A stretch of 64,000 bases of DNA from Marisediminitalea lipolytica. GTDB lineage: Bacteria > Pseudomonadota > Gammaproteobacteria > Enterobacterales > Alteromonadaceae. Location: positions 124,001-188,000 of the forward strand of contig NZ_MJIC01000016.1 of NCBI RefSeq assembly GCF_001758465.1, in the 5' to 3' direction. This document shows, one piece after another, positions 8,683 through 17,928 of this stretch. The notes under the pieces are model-generated. The model made no database searches, was not told the origin of the DNA, and saw only the letters and a program-made list of their open reading frames with translations. Numbering within the stretch: the stretch's first letter is position 1; every line of letters starts with the position of its first letter. The translations under genes and the position numbers were made by a program.

Positions 8683-9501
8683 CTAAATTTGTGGATCGAA
8701 CTCATCATGATGGGGCTGTTTGCTATTAGGTACCACCGGAGAGATACCAGTACAGGCGAAATCTTCGGCGGTCATCGCACTTAAACGCTCCTTAGACACC
8801 TCACCACCCAGACTTTGGATAACCTGACAAAGTTCTTCAATGCGCCCATCCATCGCATGGATATGTTCCACCATGATACCCATGGCATTGGCAACCGGAT
8901 CCGGGTTTTCTGATGCAACCGCATAAGCATCAAAGCCATACTTTTTGGCAATAGCATTACGCTTTTTATTCTCTGTATCAGTCTCTTTAGCCGGTTGCAA
9001 AATATGTCCCGGAATACCCAGCACCGTAGCTCCCGGAGGCGCATCTTTAACCACAACAGAGTTGCTGCCAATTTTTGCCCCTTCACCAATGGTAATCGGT
9101 CCCAGGACTTTAGCTCCGGCACCAACCACAACATTATCTTCTAAAGTGGGATGGCGCTTGCCGGCGTTCCAGGTGGTACCACCCAGCGTTACGCCATGAT
9201 ACAGGGTGACATCATCACCAATTTCTGCGGTTTCCCCAATTACCACGCCCATACCGTGATCGATAAAAAATCGTTTGCCAATAGTCGCGCCGGGGTGAAT
9301 TTCGATGCCAGTCAGCCAACGGCTAAAAGTCGATAACGAGCGCGCCAGCCATTTTAGCTCTAACCGCCACAGCTTATTGCTGATCCGATGTAACCAGACC
9401 GCATGAAGACCCGGATAGTTAGTGAGTACTTCAAACGCGTTGCGTGCAGCCGGGTCGCGATGAAACACGCCCTGGATATCTTCTTTGATTCGGCTAAACA
9501 T
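8683..9501 (-). CDS. cysE: Serine O-acetyltransferase
   Basis: CysE makes O-acetylserine from serine and acetyl-CoA, the committed step of cysteine synthesis, and is normally feedback-inhibited by cysteine. The 272-residue protein has an N-terminal helical domain and a left-handed beta-helix of hexapeptide repeats. The catalytic stretch [19 protein letters not shown] and the [10 protein letters not shown] loop are present. It starts 2 bases after trmJ, so the two are cotranscribed. Its place beside iscR-iscS couples cysteine supply to the enzymes that consume cysteine sulfur. Confidence 0.96.
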   Translation of the reverse strand: MFSRIKEDIQGVFHRDPAARNAFEVLTNYPGLHAVWLHRISNKLWRLELKWLARSLSTFSRWLTGIEIHPGATIGKRFFIDHGMGVVIGETAEIGDDVTLYHGVTLGGTTWNAGKRHPTLEDNVVVGAGAKVLGPITIGEGAKIGSNSVVVKDAPPGATVLGIPGHILQPAKETDTENKKRNAIAKKYGFDAYAVASENPDPVANAMGIMVEHIHAMDGRIEELCQVIQSLGGEVSKERLSAMTAEDFACTGISPVVPNSKQPHHDEFDPQI

Positions 9502-9503
9502 CG

Positions 9504-10220
9504 TTATTTCTCCGCTGATTTATCCACCGACGCTAATATACCGCGCAGAATATTGAGCTCCTGTGATTCAGGACGCGCACGGTTAAACAAACGACGCAGG
9601 CGGGTCATCACAATACCCGGATGACTTGCTCTGATAAAGTTGACCTTTGTCAGAGTGGACTCGAGATGTACGTAAAAACGCTCTAAGTCATCGTTAAGCG
9701 GATACTCGGTTTCCTCGCTTGGGATCGCATCTTTATTTAAATAGGCCATTCGAATTTCGTAACACAGCGTTTGTACTGCAGCTGCAAGATTCAGAGAGCT
9801 GTAGTCCGGATTAGCTGGAATGCAGACATGGAAATGACATTGCTGCAACTCCTCATTAGTCAGACCGCTGTTTTCCCGCCCAAATACCAGTGCCACCGGA
9901 TAATTATCTACTTCTTTGATCAGCTTTTCACCGCAACTACGAGGCTCAAGCATTGGCCAGCTTAGTGTTCGCGAGCGCGCAGAGGTGCCTACTACCAGTC
10001 CACAGCCTGCAACGGCTTCCTCAAGCTTGCTGACGATTTTTGCATTTGCCAGCACATCACCGGCCCCCGCGGCCAAGGCGCTGGATTTTCCATCAGGGGG
10101 CGTTACCGGATCCACCAGGTATAAATTGCTCAGACCCATAGTCTTCATAGCGCGGGCGGTAGACCCAATGTTACCGGTGTGGGAGGTGTTAACTAATACG
10201 ATTCTGATATTTTCTAACAT
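9504..10220 (-). CDS. trmJ: tRNA (cytidine/uridine-2'-O-)-methyltransferase TrmJ
   Basis: TrmJ methylates the 2'-OH of nucleotide 32 in several tRNAs using S-adenosylmethionine. It is a SPOUT enzyme with the three family motifs: [15 protein letters not shown] near the N-terminus, [12 protein letters not shown], and the knot motif [17 protein letters not shown] start it at the internal ATG reading [12 protein letters not shown], giving 238 residues (E. coli 246), because the 14 upstream codons do not resemble the family. A divergent suhB lies across the 164-base promoter gap, the same suhB/trmJ-iscR neighbourhood as in E. coli. Confidence 0.94.
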   Translation of the reverse strand: MLENIRIVLVNTSHTGNIGSTARAMKTMGLSNLYLVDPVTPPDGKSSALAAGAGDVLANAKIVSKLEEAVAGCGLVVGTSARSRTLSWPMLEPRSCGEKLIKEVDNYPVALVFGRENSGLTNEELQQCHFHVCIPANPDYSSLNLAAAVQTLCYEIRMAYLNKDAIPSEETEYPLNDDLERFYVHLESTLTKVNFIRASHPGIVMTRLRRLFNRARPESQELNILRGILASVDKSAEK

Positions 10221-10312
10221 GCTTTTAACGTGTACGGCTGTAATTGGCGCTGAGTGTAGCATACCGCTTACACATTCTCACCGCCCGGCAACGTATTTCA
10301 TCTGGTATGCCA

Positions 10313-10340
10313 TTGCATTGTAGGGTGGAACTGGTAAACT
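10313..10340 (+). promoter_or_regulatory. Candidate promoter of suhB
   Basis: TTGCAT (10313-10318) is followed after 16 bases by TAAACT (10335-10340) preceded by TGG, an extended -10 arrangement. It lies about 45 bases before the suhB ATG. Both hexamers match consensus at 4 of 6 positions, so this is a moderate call. Confidence 0.45.
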
Positions 10341-10384
10341 CCGCCGCGTTTACTTTTTGATCTTTTACAATTGGTGGTTTTGTT

Positions 10385-11161
10385 ATGCATCCGATGCTGA
10401 ACATTGCGGTGCGCGCTGCGCGCGTGGCTGGCTCTATTATTGTCCGTGGTTTTGAAAACCGTGACGATCTGGTAAAACAGGTTAAGGGCGCGAATGATTA
10501 TGTGACTCAAATCGACAAAGAAGCCGAAATGGCAATCATTCATAAAATTAAGCAATCGTATCCTGACCACAGCTTTCTGGGTGAAGAAAGTGGTGAAACT
10601 GCAGGCGAAAGCTCGGAGTTTCAATGGGTTATCGACCCACTGGATGGCACCACCAATTTTATCAAAGGCATACCTCACTTTGCCGTTTCTATTGCGTTAC
10701 TGCACAAAGGCCGTTTAGATCAGGGCGTTGTCTTCGATCCTATCCGTGGTGAACTCTTCACTGCTTCACGCGGCCAGGGTGCACAATTAAATGGCTATCG
10801 TATTCGTGCAAGTAAAGCGCGCGATCTGTCAGAAACAGTTCTGGCAACCGGCCTGCCGTTTAAAAACAAAACCCAATATGCCGATTATGCCATTCGCTTA
10901 AACAAGATTTTCCATGAATGTGGTGATATACGCCGCGCAGGTAGTGCCGCACTCGATCTAGCCTATGTGGCAGCTGGCCGTCACGATGGCTACTGGGAGC
11001 GTGGCATTAAGCCATGGGATATCGCCGCTGGCGAGCTGTTAGTTCGTGAAGCCGGTGGTTTGGTAACAGATTTTAGTGGTAATAACGACCCACTGTATAA
11101 AGGCGAGATTGTTGCCGGTAGTGTTAAGGTTGTGCAGGGTTTGGTTAAACACCTGAAATAA
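10385..11161 (+). CDS. suhB: Inositol-1-monophosphatase family protein SuhB
   Basis: SuhB is a Mg-dependent inositol monophosphatase that in E. coli also acts as a transcription factor in rRNA antitermination complexes. The 258-residue protein begins MHPMLNIAVRAAR like the E. coli protein. Metal-binding residues are visible in GEESGE, in the WVIDPLDGTTNF motif, and in the C-terminal WERGIKPWDIAAGELL motif. It is a single-gene unit divergent from trmJ and ends in a strong bidirectional terminator shared with galU. Confidence 0.95.
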   Translation: MHPMLNIAVRAARVAGSIIVRGFENRDDLVKQVKGANDYVTQIDKEAEMAIIHKIKQSYPDHSFLGEESGETAGESSEFQWVIDPLDGTTNFIKGIPHFAVSIALLHKGRLDQGVVFDPIRGELFTASRGQGAQLNGYRIRASKARDLSETVLATGLPFKNKTQYADYAIRLNKIFHECGDIRRAGSAALDLAYVAAGRHDGYWERGIKPWDIAAGELLVREAGGLVTDFSGNNDPLYKGEIVAGSVKVVQGLVKHLK

Positions 11162-11175
11162 TCCCAATAGATAGC

Positions 11176-11207
11176 AAAAGGCCACTTCAAATGAAGTGGC
11201 CTTTTTT
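11176..11207. terminator. Bidirectional terminator between suhB and galU
   Basis: A perfect 13-base-pair hairpin has arms AAAGGCCACTTCA and TGAAGTGGCCTTT, loop AA, then a T-tract on plus and an A-tract before it that gives a U-tract on minus. It lies between convergent suhB and galU and can end transcripts from both sides. Confidence 0.9.
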
Positions 11208-11227
11208 ATAATGTTCTGTTCGGCAAA

Positions 11228-12121
11228 TTAACCGTTTAGAGACGCCAGATATTCTTTGAATTCTTCACCCAGACCAGGATGGCGCAGAGCATACTCTACG
11301 TTAGCTTTCATGTAACCCAGCTTACTTCCGCAGTCGTGGCTCTTTCCTTTCATGTAATAAGCATCAACCTGCTCAACCTTCATTAACGAGGTAATCGCAT
11401 CAGTTAACTGAATTTCGCCACCTGCGCCTGGTGGAGTATACTCAAGCAGAGGCCAGATTTCATGAGACAAGACATAACGACCCACAACCGCTAAATCAGA
11501 CGGCGCTTCATCCAGCGGTGGCTTCTCAACCATGTTGTGAATTTTGGCTGACTCGCCTGGTTTAATCGTTGCGCCTTCCAGATCAACAATACCGAATTTA
11601 GAAATGCTTTCCTGCGGTACCTGCTCAACCATAACCTGACTCACCCGGCTGGTGTTAAAGCGCGAGACCATCTCTGCCAGGTTATCTTTTTTCAGGTTAC
11701 TGGCGTAGTCATCAATGATAACGTCCGGCAGTACCACCGCAAATGGCGCATCGCCAACCATAGGGTGTGCACACATAATAGCGTGTCCCAAACCTTTCGC
11801 CGCGCCCTGACGCACGTGCATAATGGTTACGTCTTTTGGACAAATCGCCTGGACTTCTTCCAGTAACTGACGTTTTACCCGTTGTTCCAGCGTGGTTTCC
11901 AGCTCAAACGACGTATCAAAGTGGTTTTCGATGCTGTTTTTACTGGCGTGAGTAACAAGAATAATTTCTTTCAAACCTGCCTGAACACATTCGTTTACCA
12001 CGTACTGAATTAAAGGCTTATCAACAACTGGCAGCATTTCTTTTGGGATTGCTTTAGTTGCTGGCAGCATCCGCGTACCTAGGCCGGCTACAGGAATAAC
12101 CGCTTTTTTTACCTGACTCAT
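11228..12121 (-). CDS. galU: UTP-glucose-1-phosphate uridylyltransferase
   Basis: GalU makes UDP-glucose from UTP and glucose 1-phosphate, the precursor for UDP-galactose (via GalE, 22560-23573) and many surface glycans. The 297-residue protein has the nucleotidyltransferase signature [19 protein letters not shown] near residue 13 and the VEKP motif ([12 protein letters not shown]). A clear AAAGGAC ribosome site precedes the ATG. It is downstream of, and on the same strand as, two glycosyltransferases and wecA, but separated by 367 bases, so it may have its own promoter. Confidence 0.96.
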   Translation of the reverse strand: MSQVKKAVIPVAGLGTRMLPATKAIPKEMLPVVDKPLIQYVVNECVQAGLKEIILVTHASKNSIENHFDTSFELETTLEQRVKRQLLEEVQAICPKDVTIMHVRQGAAKGLGHAIMCAHPMVGDAPFAVVLPDVIIDDYASNLKKDNLAEMVSRFNTSRVSQVMVEQVPQESISKFGIVDLEGATIKPGESAKIHNMVEKPPLDEAPSDLAVVGRYVLSHEIWPLLEYTPPGAGGEIQLTDAITSLMKVEQVDAYYMKGKSHDCGSKLGYMKANVEYALRHPGLGEEFKEYLASLNG

Positions 12122-12488
12122 AGTTTATGTCCTTTAATTGAAAGTCCTCGACCAATAGTAGAGTAATGCAAACCGCATTCCGAATTGACCTTCGGCTTTT
12201 ACTCACTACTACCATCATAAAATAGTAGGCTGACCAATATTCTTTAGCTAAATCGGGATTTCTCCCGCTTTTATCTCGTTTATCTTGCACCAAAAATGAG
12301 CGAACGCACATTATTAGTGAACAAGGGCGGCGTATTCAGGCCAACCATTCCTTCAAATACACCGGCTTTAACTTTATCAATCCGGGGGCGTTAACCGCTC
12401 AACTTTTATTCAACAACTGAGCTGAAAATAAAGCTGAACCTAAATGTAAAACATCTTCATTAAAGCATCATGACGAAGCACGCTCAAC
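12122..12488. other. Gene-free gap between galU and the glycosyltransferases
   Basis: This 367-base stretch has no convincing ORF, hairpin terminator or RNA gene. It must hold the galU leader and probably its promoter, but no hexamer pair stood out. I looked for an RfaH ops/JUMPstart element and did not find one. Confidence 0.5.
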
Positions 12489-13361
12489 CTAAACTTGTTT
12501 GCCTGGTTGGTAAGGTCCGGCTCGCTCATTAATCCCGTCAAGCAATCCTTTGTGCATATACTTTCGACGCAGGGCTTTATTATCCAGGCACCAACCATTG
12601 ATGATCCAACGGAGCGGTAAAGCAAGACAATTGCGTAGCTTCCAATAGCGAGGAACATAGCCTCTGCGCGACAACAAAAGAATGTTGCGATACTGATAAT
12701 ACAATCGGATCGGGCTACCCACCTTAAAGGTAATGCCAAGGATTTTTTTTCTGTCCTCCCCCTGACGATGCAACAGATGCGTCTGGGTATCACCTATGAT
12801 CCGAAGCCCGCGCTGCGCCGCCCGCCAACACCATTCGTGGTCGACACCGTCGATAAATAAGGCTTCTTCCATGTCTCCGGTGATTTGCAGAACACTCAAT
12901 GGAATGACTTTTCCGGAAGCAATAATTTGCCGACAAGCCATAAAGCCGTTGTCGCAGCTTTCGGGCCGCTGTATGCGAGCCTTCACCGCTTTATTATTAA
13001 ACTCGCTAATAATAGTCGGCCCATACGCTGCCATATCGGGAAAAAGCTGATGCGCAGTGACTGACCGCGCCGACACCGCATTAAGGAAGGCAACGCTTAA
13101 CCGGCTATCCTGGTCCAGCAACATGGCATAGTCATATTGCAAACTTACCGCTACTTCAAGCCCACGATTTTGAGCTGCGGCGATACCAATATTAGTCGGA
13201 AAATGCCGGTATTCGATAACTGAAGAAAGCTTTCCCTGACAGCTCTGAGGCGAATTATCAATAATGATGACACCCCATCCGGCGTCTTGCAAATGGGCGA
13301 TATTACCAAGCAAAACATCCTGCTCGGGATGATAAAGGATAATGATTGCGACAAATTTCAA
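12489..13361 (-). CDS. GT2 glycosyltransferase, rhamnosyltransferase-like
   Basis: This is a probable glycosyltransferase that adds a sugar from a nucleotide donor to a growing surface polysaccharide at the cytoplasmic face. The 290-residue protein has a GT-A fold N-terminus (VAIIILYHPEQDV, GWGVIIIDNSP), the metal-binding MLLDQDSRL segment and the later DGVDHEWCWRA acidic motif, an arrangement seen in rhamnosyltransferases such as those of O-antigen loci. The start is a TTG overlapping the stop of the upstream gene (TTGA), suggesting coupled translation. The donor and acceptor cannot be read from sequence. Confidence 0.8.
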   Translation of the reverse strand: MKFVAIIILYHPEQDVLLGNIAHLQDAGWGVIIIDNSPQSCQGKLSSVIEYRHFPTNIGIAAAQNRGLEVAVSLQYDYAMLLDQDSRLSVAFLNAVSARSVTAHQLFPDMAAYGPTIISEFNNKAVKARIQRPESCDNGFMACRQIIASGKVIPLSVLQITGDMEEALFIDGVDHEWCWRAAQRGLRIIGDTQTHLLHRQGEDRKKILGITFKVGSPIRLYYQYRNILLLSRRGYVPRYWKLRNCLALPLRWIINGWCLDNKALRRKYMHKGLLDGINERAGPYQPGKQV

Positions 13362-14245
13362 TGTTTAATAAATTTTTCTAATATGTGCCGGTCAAGCTTG
13401 TAGGCCATTTTAACAATTCCCGAAGGCATCATTCGCAATCCAAGTACAAGACAAGCGTAAAAAAAGTTATAGGCGGTTAATCTTTTCAACCAACGCATAG
13501 CCCTGACCCGGGCACGAAATTCATTAAGGGACTTTATCAATCCACGACGTTTATAAAAATCGTTAACCCGACGAAAACGCAGTAATTTATCTTTTAAATT
13601 ACAAAAAATATAACCGGCCGCTGCCAACTCAATCCACAAAAAATAATCCTGCGTGTTTTGTAGGGCATCATCATAACGGTAACCATCGGCAAACACTTTG
13701 TAGCGAATACATACCGTAGGATGGTTAATAGTACAGCGACGAGGTAACAAACGCGTAATCTGGCGATTAGTCTGCGGCATTACCCGTGCGCCAACCTGCT
13801 TGTTCTGTTCGTTGATTTCGACTAAACCCGTTCCCAAAATCGAAACATGGGAATGCTTATTCAAATAAGTAATTTGTTTCTCGAGGCGATTTACTTCGGA
13901 GAAATCATCCGCATCCATACGAAAGAAATAGGTAGGCTTTAACGATAGAGACCAGTCTATTGCGAAATTCATACAGGCCGCTAACCCTCGGTTCACGGCC
14001 CCTTCTACAACCACGATGCGGTCATCATTTTCGGCATGCCCCATAACGACAGCAAGCAACGACAAATTTATGTGCCCATCGATGACAATCACATACAAAA
14101 AGTCGCTATAAGTTTGCTGACGAATACTGGTAATCGCTTGATCTACCCATTCTTCACAGTCTTTTTCATACACGGCCATAGCTACAATCGCAGGTACTTC
14201 GTGGACCTTGTAGCAACTGTGTTTGATTGAAAAATTGGGAGTCAA
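13358..14245 (-). CDS. GT2 family glycosyltransferase
   Basis: This is a second family 2 glycosyltransferase of 295 residues, with the GT-A core AIVAMAVYEKDCEEWVDQAI, the FFRMDADDFS (DxD-type) metal site and the later QNTQDYFLWIELA motif that supplies the catalytic acid region. It resembles amylovoran/colanic-acid type transferases. The start is uncertain: the longest frame opens with TTG at 14245 without a good ribosome site, and the first ATG (14179) would cut into the first beta strand. By eye the gene is A/T-richer than its neighbours, fitting the variable nature of polysaccharide genes. Confidence 0.78.
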   Translation of the reverse strand: MTPNFSIKHSCYKVHEVPAIVAMAVYEKDCEEWVDQAITSIRQQTYSDFLYVIVIDGHINLSLLAVVMGHAENDDRIVVVEGAVNRGLAACMNFAIDWSLSLKPTYFFRMDADDFSEVNRLEKQITYLNKHSHVSILGTGLVEINEQNKQVGARVMPQTNRQITRLLPRRCTINHPTVCIRYKVFADGYRYDDALQNTQDYFLWIELAAAGYIFCNLKDKLLRFRRVNDFYKRRGLIKSLNEFRARVRAMRWLKRLTAYNFFYACLVLGLRMMPSGIVKMAYKLDRHILEKFIKH

Positions 14246-14318
14246 AGGTAAATCCGGTAGTCATCGGTAAACGAAGTGTACCGGATTTTTTGGGAAAAAT
14301 GCACCATCATGATGCAGA

Positions 14319-15395
14319 TTATACAGGAAATATCTGGCGTTTAATGGTCCGGACAAAGCGTATAATTTTCCAGATATTCATAATCGCGGTACTGTAAATT
14401 ACCAGCAACGCCATAAATCCCCAGAACATGATGTAGTCGGGAACCTGATAAACCTCACCAAGAATGCCGATCAAGCAATAGGCTGCGCCCATCAACAGAA
14501 TGGCTACCAGAGAGCGACGGGAACTAAATCCGGCACGCATGAAAATATTGTGCAGATGCTTACGATCGGGACGTAATACAGACTGCCCTTTGCGGGCACG
14601 ACGGAACATGATCGCCGCCATATCCATTAATGGTAAACCGATTAACCAGACACCCGTTATCGGGCGCAGTGAGGCATTAGCTCCCTGAGTGTGATCCACC
14701 AGTAACCAGACGATAGTAAGCCCAACAAACATGCTGCCGGCATCACCCATAAAGATTTTGTTTCCTTTAAACCCTTTCAGGCTAAGATTAAAGGCTAGAA
14801 AAGGAACGATAGCCGCAATGATAACCAGCGGCTCCATAATTGCCGCGCCGTTACCTGAAATCAACAACAAGCTGACAACGCTGGCGAGGACAACCAGACT
14901 CATACCACCGGCGAGACCGTCAATACCATCAATCATATTAACGGCGTTAATAACGCCTACTACACAAATTAGCGTGAAAAAGTAACCGCCTAAACCAAGA
15001 TACACTTCGCCAAAGCCAAAAATGTCGCCCAGTGAGGTGATATAGTTTTGCGCACTCCACGCCATTATAGAAGCGACACCGAACTGACAAACCAAGCGCC
15101 CTTTAGCACTCAGGTCAAAGCGGTCGTCCAACATACCGAGTAATACAATAAATGCCGACGCCGTAAAAAATAACGGGTTGTTTTTCATCCAGACATCGGT
15201 TAGTACGCTGGCAACAAGTACAGCAACAAAAATAGCCACGCCACCAGTTAAAGGAACAATCCCACTGTGTCGTTTGCGATAGGACGGTTGATCAACCAGC
15301 CCAAACTGGTGCGCCAGAGGCGTCATTACTACCAGTAAAATCAACGCTACAAAGAATGCCGTAAACAACGGTATCAGCTGCAGATAATCCATCAT
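14319..15395 (-). CDS. wecA: Undecaprenyl-phosphate GlcNAc-1-phosphate transferase (WecA family)
   Basis: WecA transfers GlcNAc-1-phosphate from UDP-GlcNAc to undecaprenyl phosphate at the inner membrane, starting O-antigen, ECA or exopolysaccharide repeats. The 358-residue protein has about 11 hydrophobic segments and the polyprenyl-phosphate transferase motifs: LGMLDDRFDLS, NMIDGIDGLAGG, KIFMGDAGSMFVG, and the cytoplasmic RPDRKHLHNIFMRAG motif. It is the first gene of a minus-strand unit with two glycosyltransferases. The sugar could differ from GlcNAc; members of the family use several UDP-HexNAc donors. Confidence 0.9.
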   Translation of the reverse strand: MMDYLQLIPLFTAFFVALILLVVMTPLAHQFGLVDQPSYRKRHSGIVPLTGGVAIFVAVLVASVLTDVWMKNNPLFFTASAFIVLLGMLDDRFDLSAKGRLVCQFGVASIMAWSAQNYITSLGDIFGFGEVYLGLGGYFFTLICVVGVINAVNMIDGIDGLAGGMSLVVLASVVSLLLISGNGAAIMEPLVIIAAIVPFLAFNLSLKGFKGNKIFMGDAGSMFVGLTIVWLLVDHTQGANASLRPITGVWLIGLPLMDMAAIMFRRARKGQSVLRPDRKHLHNIFMRAGFSSRRSLVAILLMGAAYCLIGILGEVYQVPDYIMFWGFMALLVIYSTAIMNIWKIIRFVRTIKRQIFPV

Positions 15396-15741
15396 GCCTT
15401 ACAATTCTCCACAGAATCCTTACCCACCTGTGTTCTCACGCCCATACTTCACCAAGGACATTCCATTTACTTACTTGCTCCGTTGAGAATAAATCCGAAC
15501 CTTAGCAGGCTTTATCAGCCCCAGAGGCTTCGTGGAGAGGTCATTACAATCTTCCGATATAATAGTAAACATTAATATAACTGACTAGCCCCCGCAAAGA
15601 ATTAATATTTAACCGCACAGTTTTTAACCGCTGGCTCCGAATAAAACGCCTCTCTTATCCATGCAACCAATCTAAGGATGCCTTTTTATTCGATTATGTT
15701 ATGCTAGCGCCAATGTTAAATGGACGTAATTCAGTCAGGCA
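15396..15741. promoter_or_regulatory. Divergent regulatory gap between wecA and the export operon
   Basis: This 346-base A/T-rich gap separates the minus-strand wecA unit from the plus-strand export operon, so it must hold promoters for both. The best plus-strand candidate is an extended -10, TGTTATGCT at 15697-15705, about 37 bases before the lipoprotein gene; no good -35 pairs with it. I see no ORF, no ops element and no clear minus-strand promoter. Confidence 0.4.
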
Positions 15742-16119
15742 ATGAGAAGACAATTTACATTACTCACACTACTTTTCAGTTCGATGACAATGTTAGGGTG
15801 CGTTTCACAACCACAAAGCGTCAAGGCGAACCTGCCACTGGTCAATCCTAGTTTTGCTAATCACAACGATGCAAGCAGTTCCTCGCTGCTCAAAAGTAAA
15901 GCAAAAGCTATTCCAGAATTAAGAGTTGTACCTAATCAAACCATCATTATTGAAGGTGAAGAGTACACAGTATCTGCGGGATATACGTCAGCCCTGGGTA
16001 ACGAATGTTATCGATTACATCGTACTGGTAATTCGGGGGCAATCGAGGTCCGCCCTGTATGCAATAATAAAACCTTTTGGTTGCTTTACCCTACGTTGGT
16101 TTCCAATAACACTCTATAA
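15742..16119 (+). CDS. Small outer-membrane-type lipoprotein of unknown function
   Basis: I do not recognise this 125-residue protein. It has a lipoprotein signal peptide: MRRQ, a hydrophobic stretch, and the lipobox MLGC with Cys20; the following residues (VSQP) lack an inner-membrane retention Asp, so the outer membrane is likely. The mature part has a Ser/Asn/Lys-rich linker and a compact C-terminal half with two cysteines (NECYRLH and VRPVCNNKTF) that could form a disulfide. It starts the export operon, 15 bases before the Wza/KpsD-like gene, so a role in assembling or regulating the export channel is a reasonable inference. Confidence 0.8.
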   Translation: MRRQFTLLTLLFSSMTMLGCVSQPQSVKANLPLVNPSFANHNDASSSSLLKSKAKAIPELRVVPNQTIIIEGEEYTVSAGYTSALGNECYRLHRTGNSGAIEVRPVCNNKTFWLLYPTLVSNNTL

Positions 16120-16134
16120 AGGTTCAGAGAGTTT

Positions 16135-17928
16135 ATGCGAATTTCTTTTTGGTTAACGCTTGCGGCGTTTTCACTTCCATTAATGAATACTGCTACAGCG
16201 CAAACTGCCGAGCAGATTCAGCAAATACAACAGCAGTTGAGCCAGCGCGGAACAACAACGTCCCGAACAGCCACAGGGGTTAACCCGATGCAAATGGCTG
16301 CTTCTCCTACTTTGCAGGGAAACAGTCAAACCGGCACTCGCCCCAGTTCAGGTCAGTATACAACACAACCGCGCAGCGGACTTGTGTTACCCGGAGAACC
16401 AACGATGGCCATGGTCTTTCCTTTGCAGGAAGCCATGGAAAACCCGCCATTTGCGGCGAACCTGTTCGTTGGAGGGTTCGAGTCAGAGCGGACTAACAGT
16501 GTAAATCCTAACTACCTGGTGGCACCAGGAGATCAAATCTCAATCTGGTTGTGGGGAGCGGTGGATTATGCGGATGTTGCAACCGTCGACAGTCAGGGCA
16601 ATATCTTTATCCCCAATATAGGCCCGGTAAATCTGCTCAACGTCCCATCTAGTCAGGTCAATGCCACGGTGACACGCAGTATCAAGCAGGTCTACACAAA
16701 TGATGTTAATGTCTATGTTAATCTGCTCACTGCTACACCGGTATCGGTATATGTGTCAGGTCCGGTGTTAAGACCAGGACAATACGCCGGGCAAGCAACC
16801 GACAGCCCTCTTTATTTCTTGAAGCGGGCCGGTGGCATTGATTTCTTGCGGGGCAGTTTTCGCTATATCGACATTATTCGTGGTGGCGAAGTCGCTCATT
16901 CCATTGACTTGTACGATTTTGTGACCGACGGAGAGCTCCCATCCGTGTCTTTTCAGGATAAAGACGTCATTTTAGTTCGCCCCATAGGTCCAACGATTAC
17001 GGTAAGTGAAGGGGCCAGAAACAGCTTTACATTTGAATTAAAACCCACTGATTTATCCGGGGATTCGCTGGTAAATTATGCCAGACCAGGGGATTTTATC
17101 AGCCATGTTTCGGTAAGTGGTTTACGCGACGGTGCACAGTTTGCCAGGTATGCAACATTAAGCGAATTTACTCAATTCAAGCTGAAACCCGGTGATCATG
17201 TAGAATTTAAAAATGATCATGAAATACAGGTCTACCCTATTAATGTAGCCGGCAGTTTCCGTGGCGCTTCACGCATTATGGTTTCTAAAGGGGCTCGCTT
17301 ACATCAGGTACTTAGTAATATCGAAGTGGATCCTGCCCTTGCCGATTTTCGCAACGTCTACTTATTGCGGGAAAGTGTTGCTGAACAGCAACAGTTGATC
17401 ATTAATCAGGCTTTGGATCGTCTCGAGAGAAGTATTTACACTGCACCAGTACGCTCTACCGGTGAAGGCTCTATCCGCGTGCAGGAAGCGCAGCTGGTCA
17501 CCGACTTTATCGCCAGAGCGAGACAAATCAAACCGCTTGGTAAAGTCATCATCGCCGAAAATAGTAACGTAGCCGATATCCTGCTGGAAGAGAACGATAC
17601 CATTGTCATTCCGGTTAAGACCGACCTTATCCATATTGGTGGTGAGGTCCTTATGCCTCAATCAGTGGTGTTTAACCCGGATGCTCAATTGGCCGATTAC
17701 GTTGCCTGGGCGGGCGGTTTCAGTGAGCGTGCTAATGATGCCCGTATCCTCATCGTTAGAGCTAATGGCATGGTTGATTTTTACGATGTCGACGATGAGA
17801 CGAATATTGTCGCCGGCGATCAGGTAATCGTGCTGCCACGGGTTGATGCGAAGACACTGCAGGCAGTGAAAGATATTACCCAGATTATTTATCAGATTGC
17901 GGTTGCAGCTAACGTAGCGCTTAATTAA
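16135..17928 (+). CDS. Wza/KpsD-like polysaccharide export outer-membrane protein
   Basis: This is the probable outer-membrane/periplasmic channel for capsule or exopolysaccharide export. The 597-residue protein has a cleavable signal peptide ending near ATAQT, a Gln/Thr/Ser-rich linker to about residue 95, a poly-export (Wza-type) domain beginning YLVAPGDQISIWLWG, and several SLBB-type domains (VYVSGPVLRPGQY; INVAGSFRGA; IHIGGEVLMPQSV). The size is closer to KpsD (about 560) than Wza (about 380). It lacks a lipobox. It overlaps kpsM by one base (TAATG), placing it with an ABC-transporter exporter, as KpsD is. Confidence 0.88.
   Translation: MRISFWLTLAAFSLPLMNTATAQTAEQIQQIQQQLSQRGTTTSRTATGVNPMQMAASPTLQGNSQTGTRPSSGQYTTQPRSGLVLPGEPTMAMVFPLQEAMENPPFAANLFVGGFESERTNSVNPNYLVAPGDQISIWLWGAVDYADVATVDSQGNIFIPNIGPVNLLNVPSSQVNATVTRSIKQVYTNDVNVYVNLLTATPVSVYVSGPVLRPGQYAGQATDSPLYFLKRAGGIDFLRGSFRYIDIIRGGEVAHSIDLYDFVTDGELPSVSFQDKDVILVRPIGPTITVSEGARNSFTFELKPTDLSGDSLVNYARPGDFISHVSVSGLRDGAQFARYATLSEFTQFKLKPGDHVEFKNDHEIQVYPINVAGSFRGASRIMVSKGARLHQVLSNIEVDPALADFRNVYLLRESVAEQQQLIINQALDRLERSIYTAPVRSTGEGSIRVQEAQLVTDFIARARQIKPLGKVIIAENSNVADILLEENDTIVIPVKTDLIHIGGEVLMPQSVVFNPDAQLADYVAWAGGFSERANDARILIVRANGMVDFYDVDDETNIVAGDQVIVLPRVDAKTLQAVKDITQIIYQIAVAANVALN

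Noticed and set aside
10298-10678. Minus-strand 126-residue ORF over the start of suhB
   Set aside because: It overlaps the well-supported suhB gene and its promoter and has no recognisable protein features; it is a frame shadow.
12054-12311. Minus-strand ORF upstream of galU
   Set aside because: It overlaps the start of galU in another frame, and its sequence shows no coding character.
12340-12425. Possible JUMPstart/ops element near GGGGGCGTTAACCGCTC
   Set aside because: It lacks the GGCGGTAG core on either strand and lies downstream of the glycosyltransferase unit rather than in its leader.
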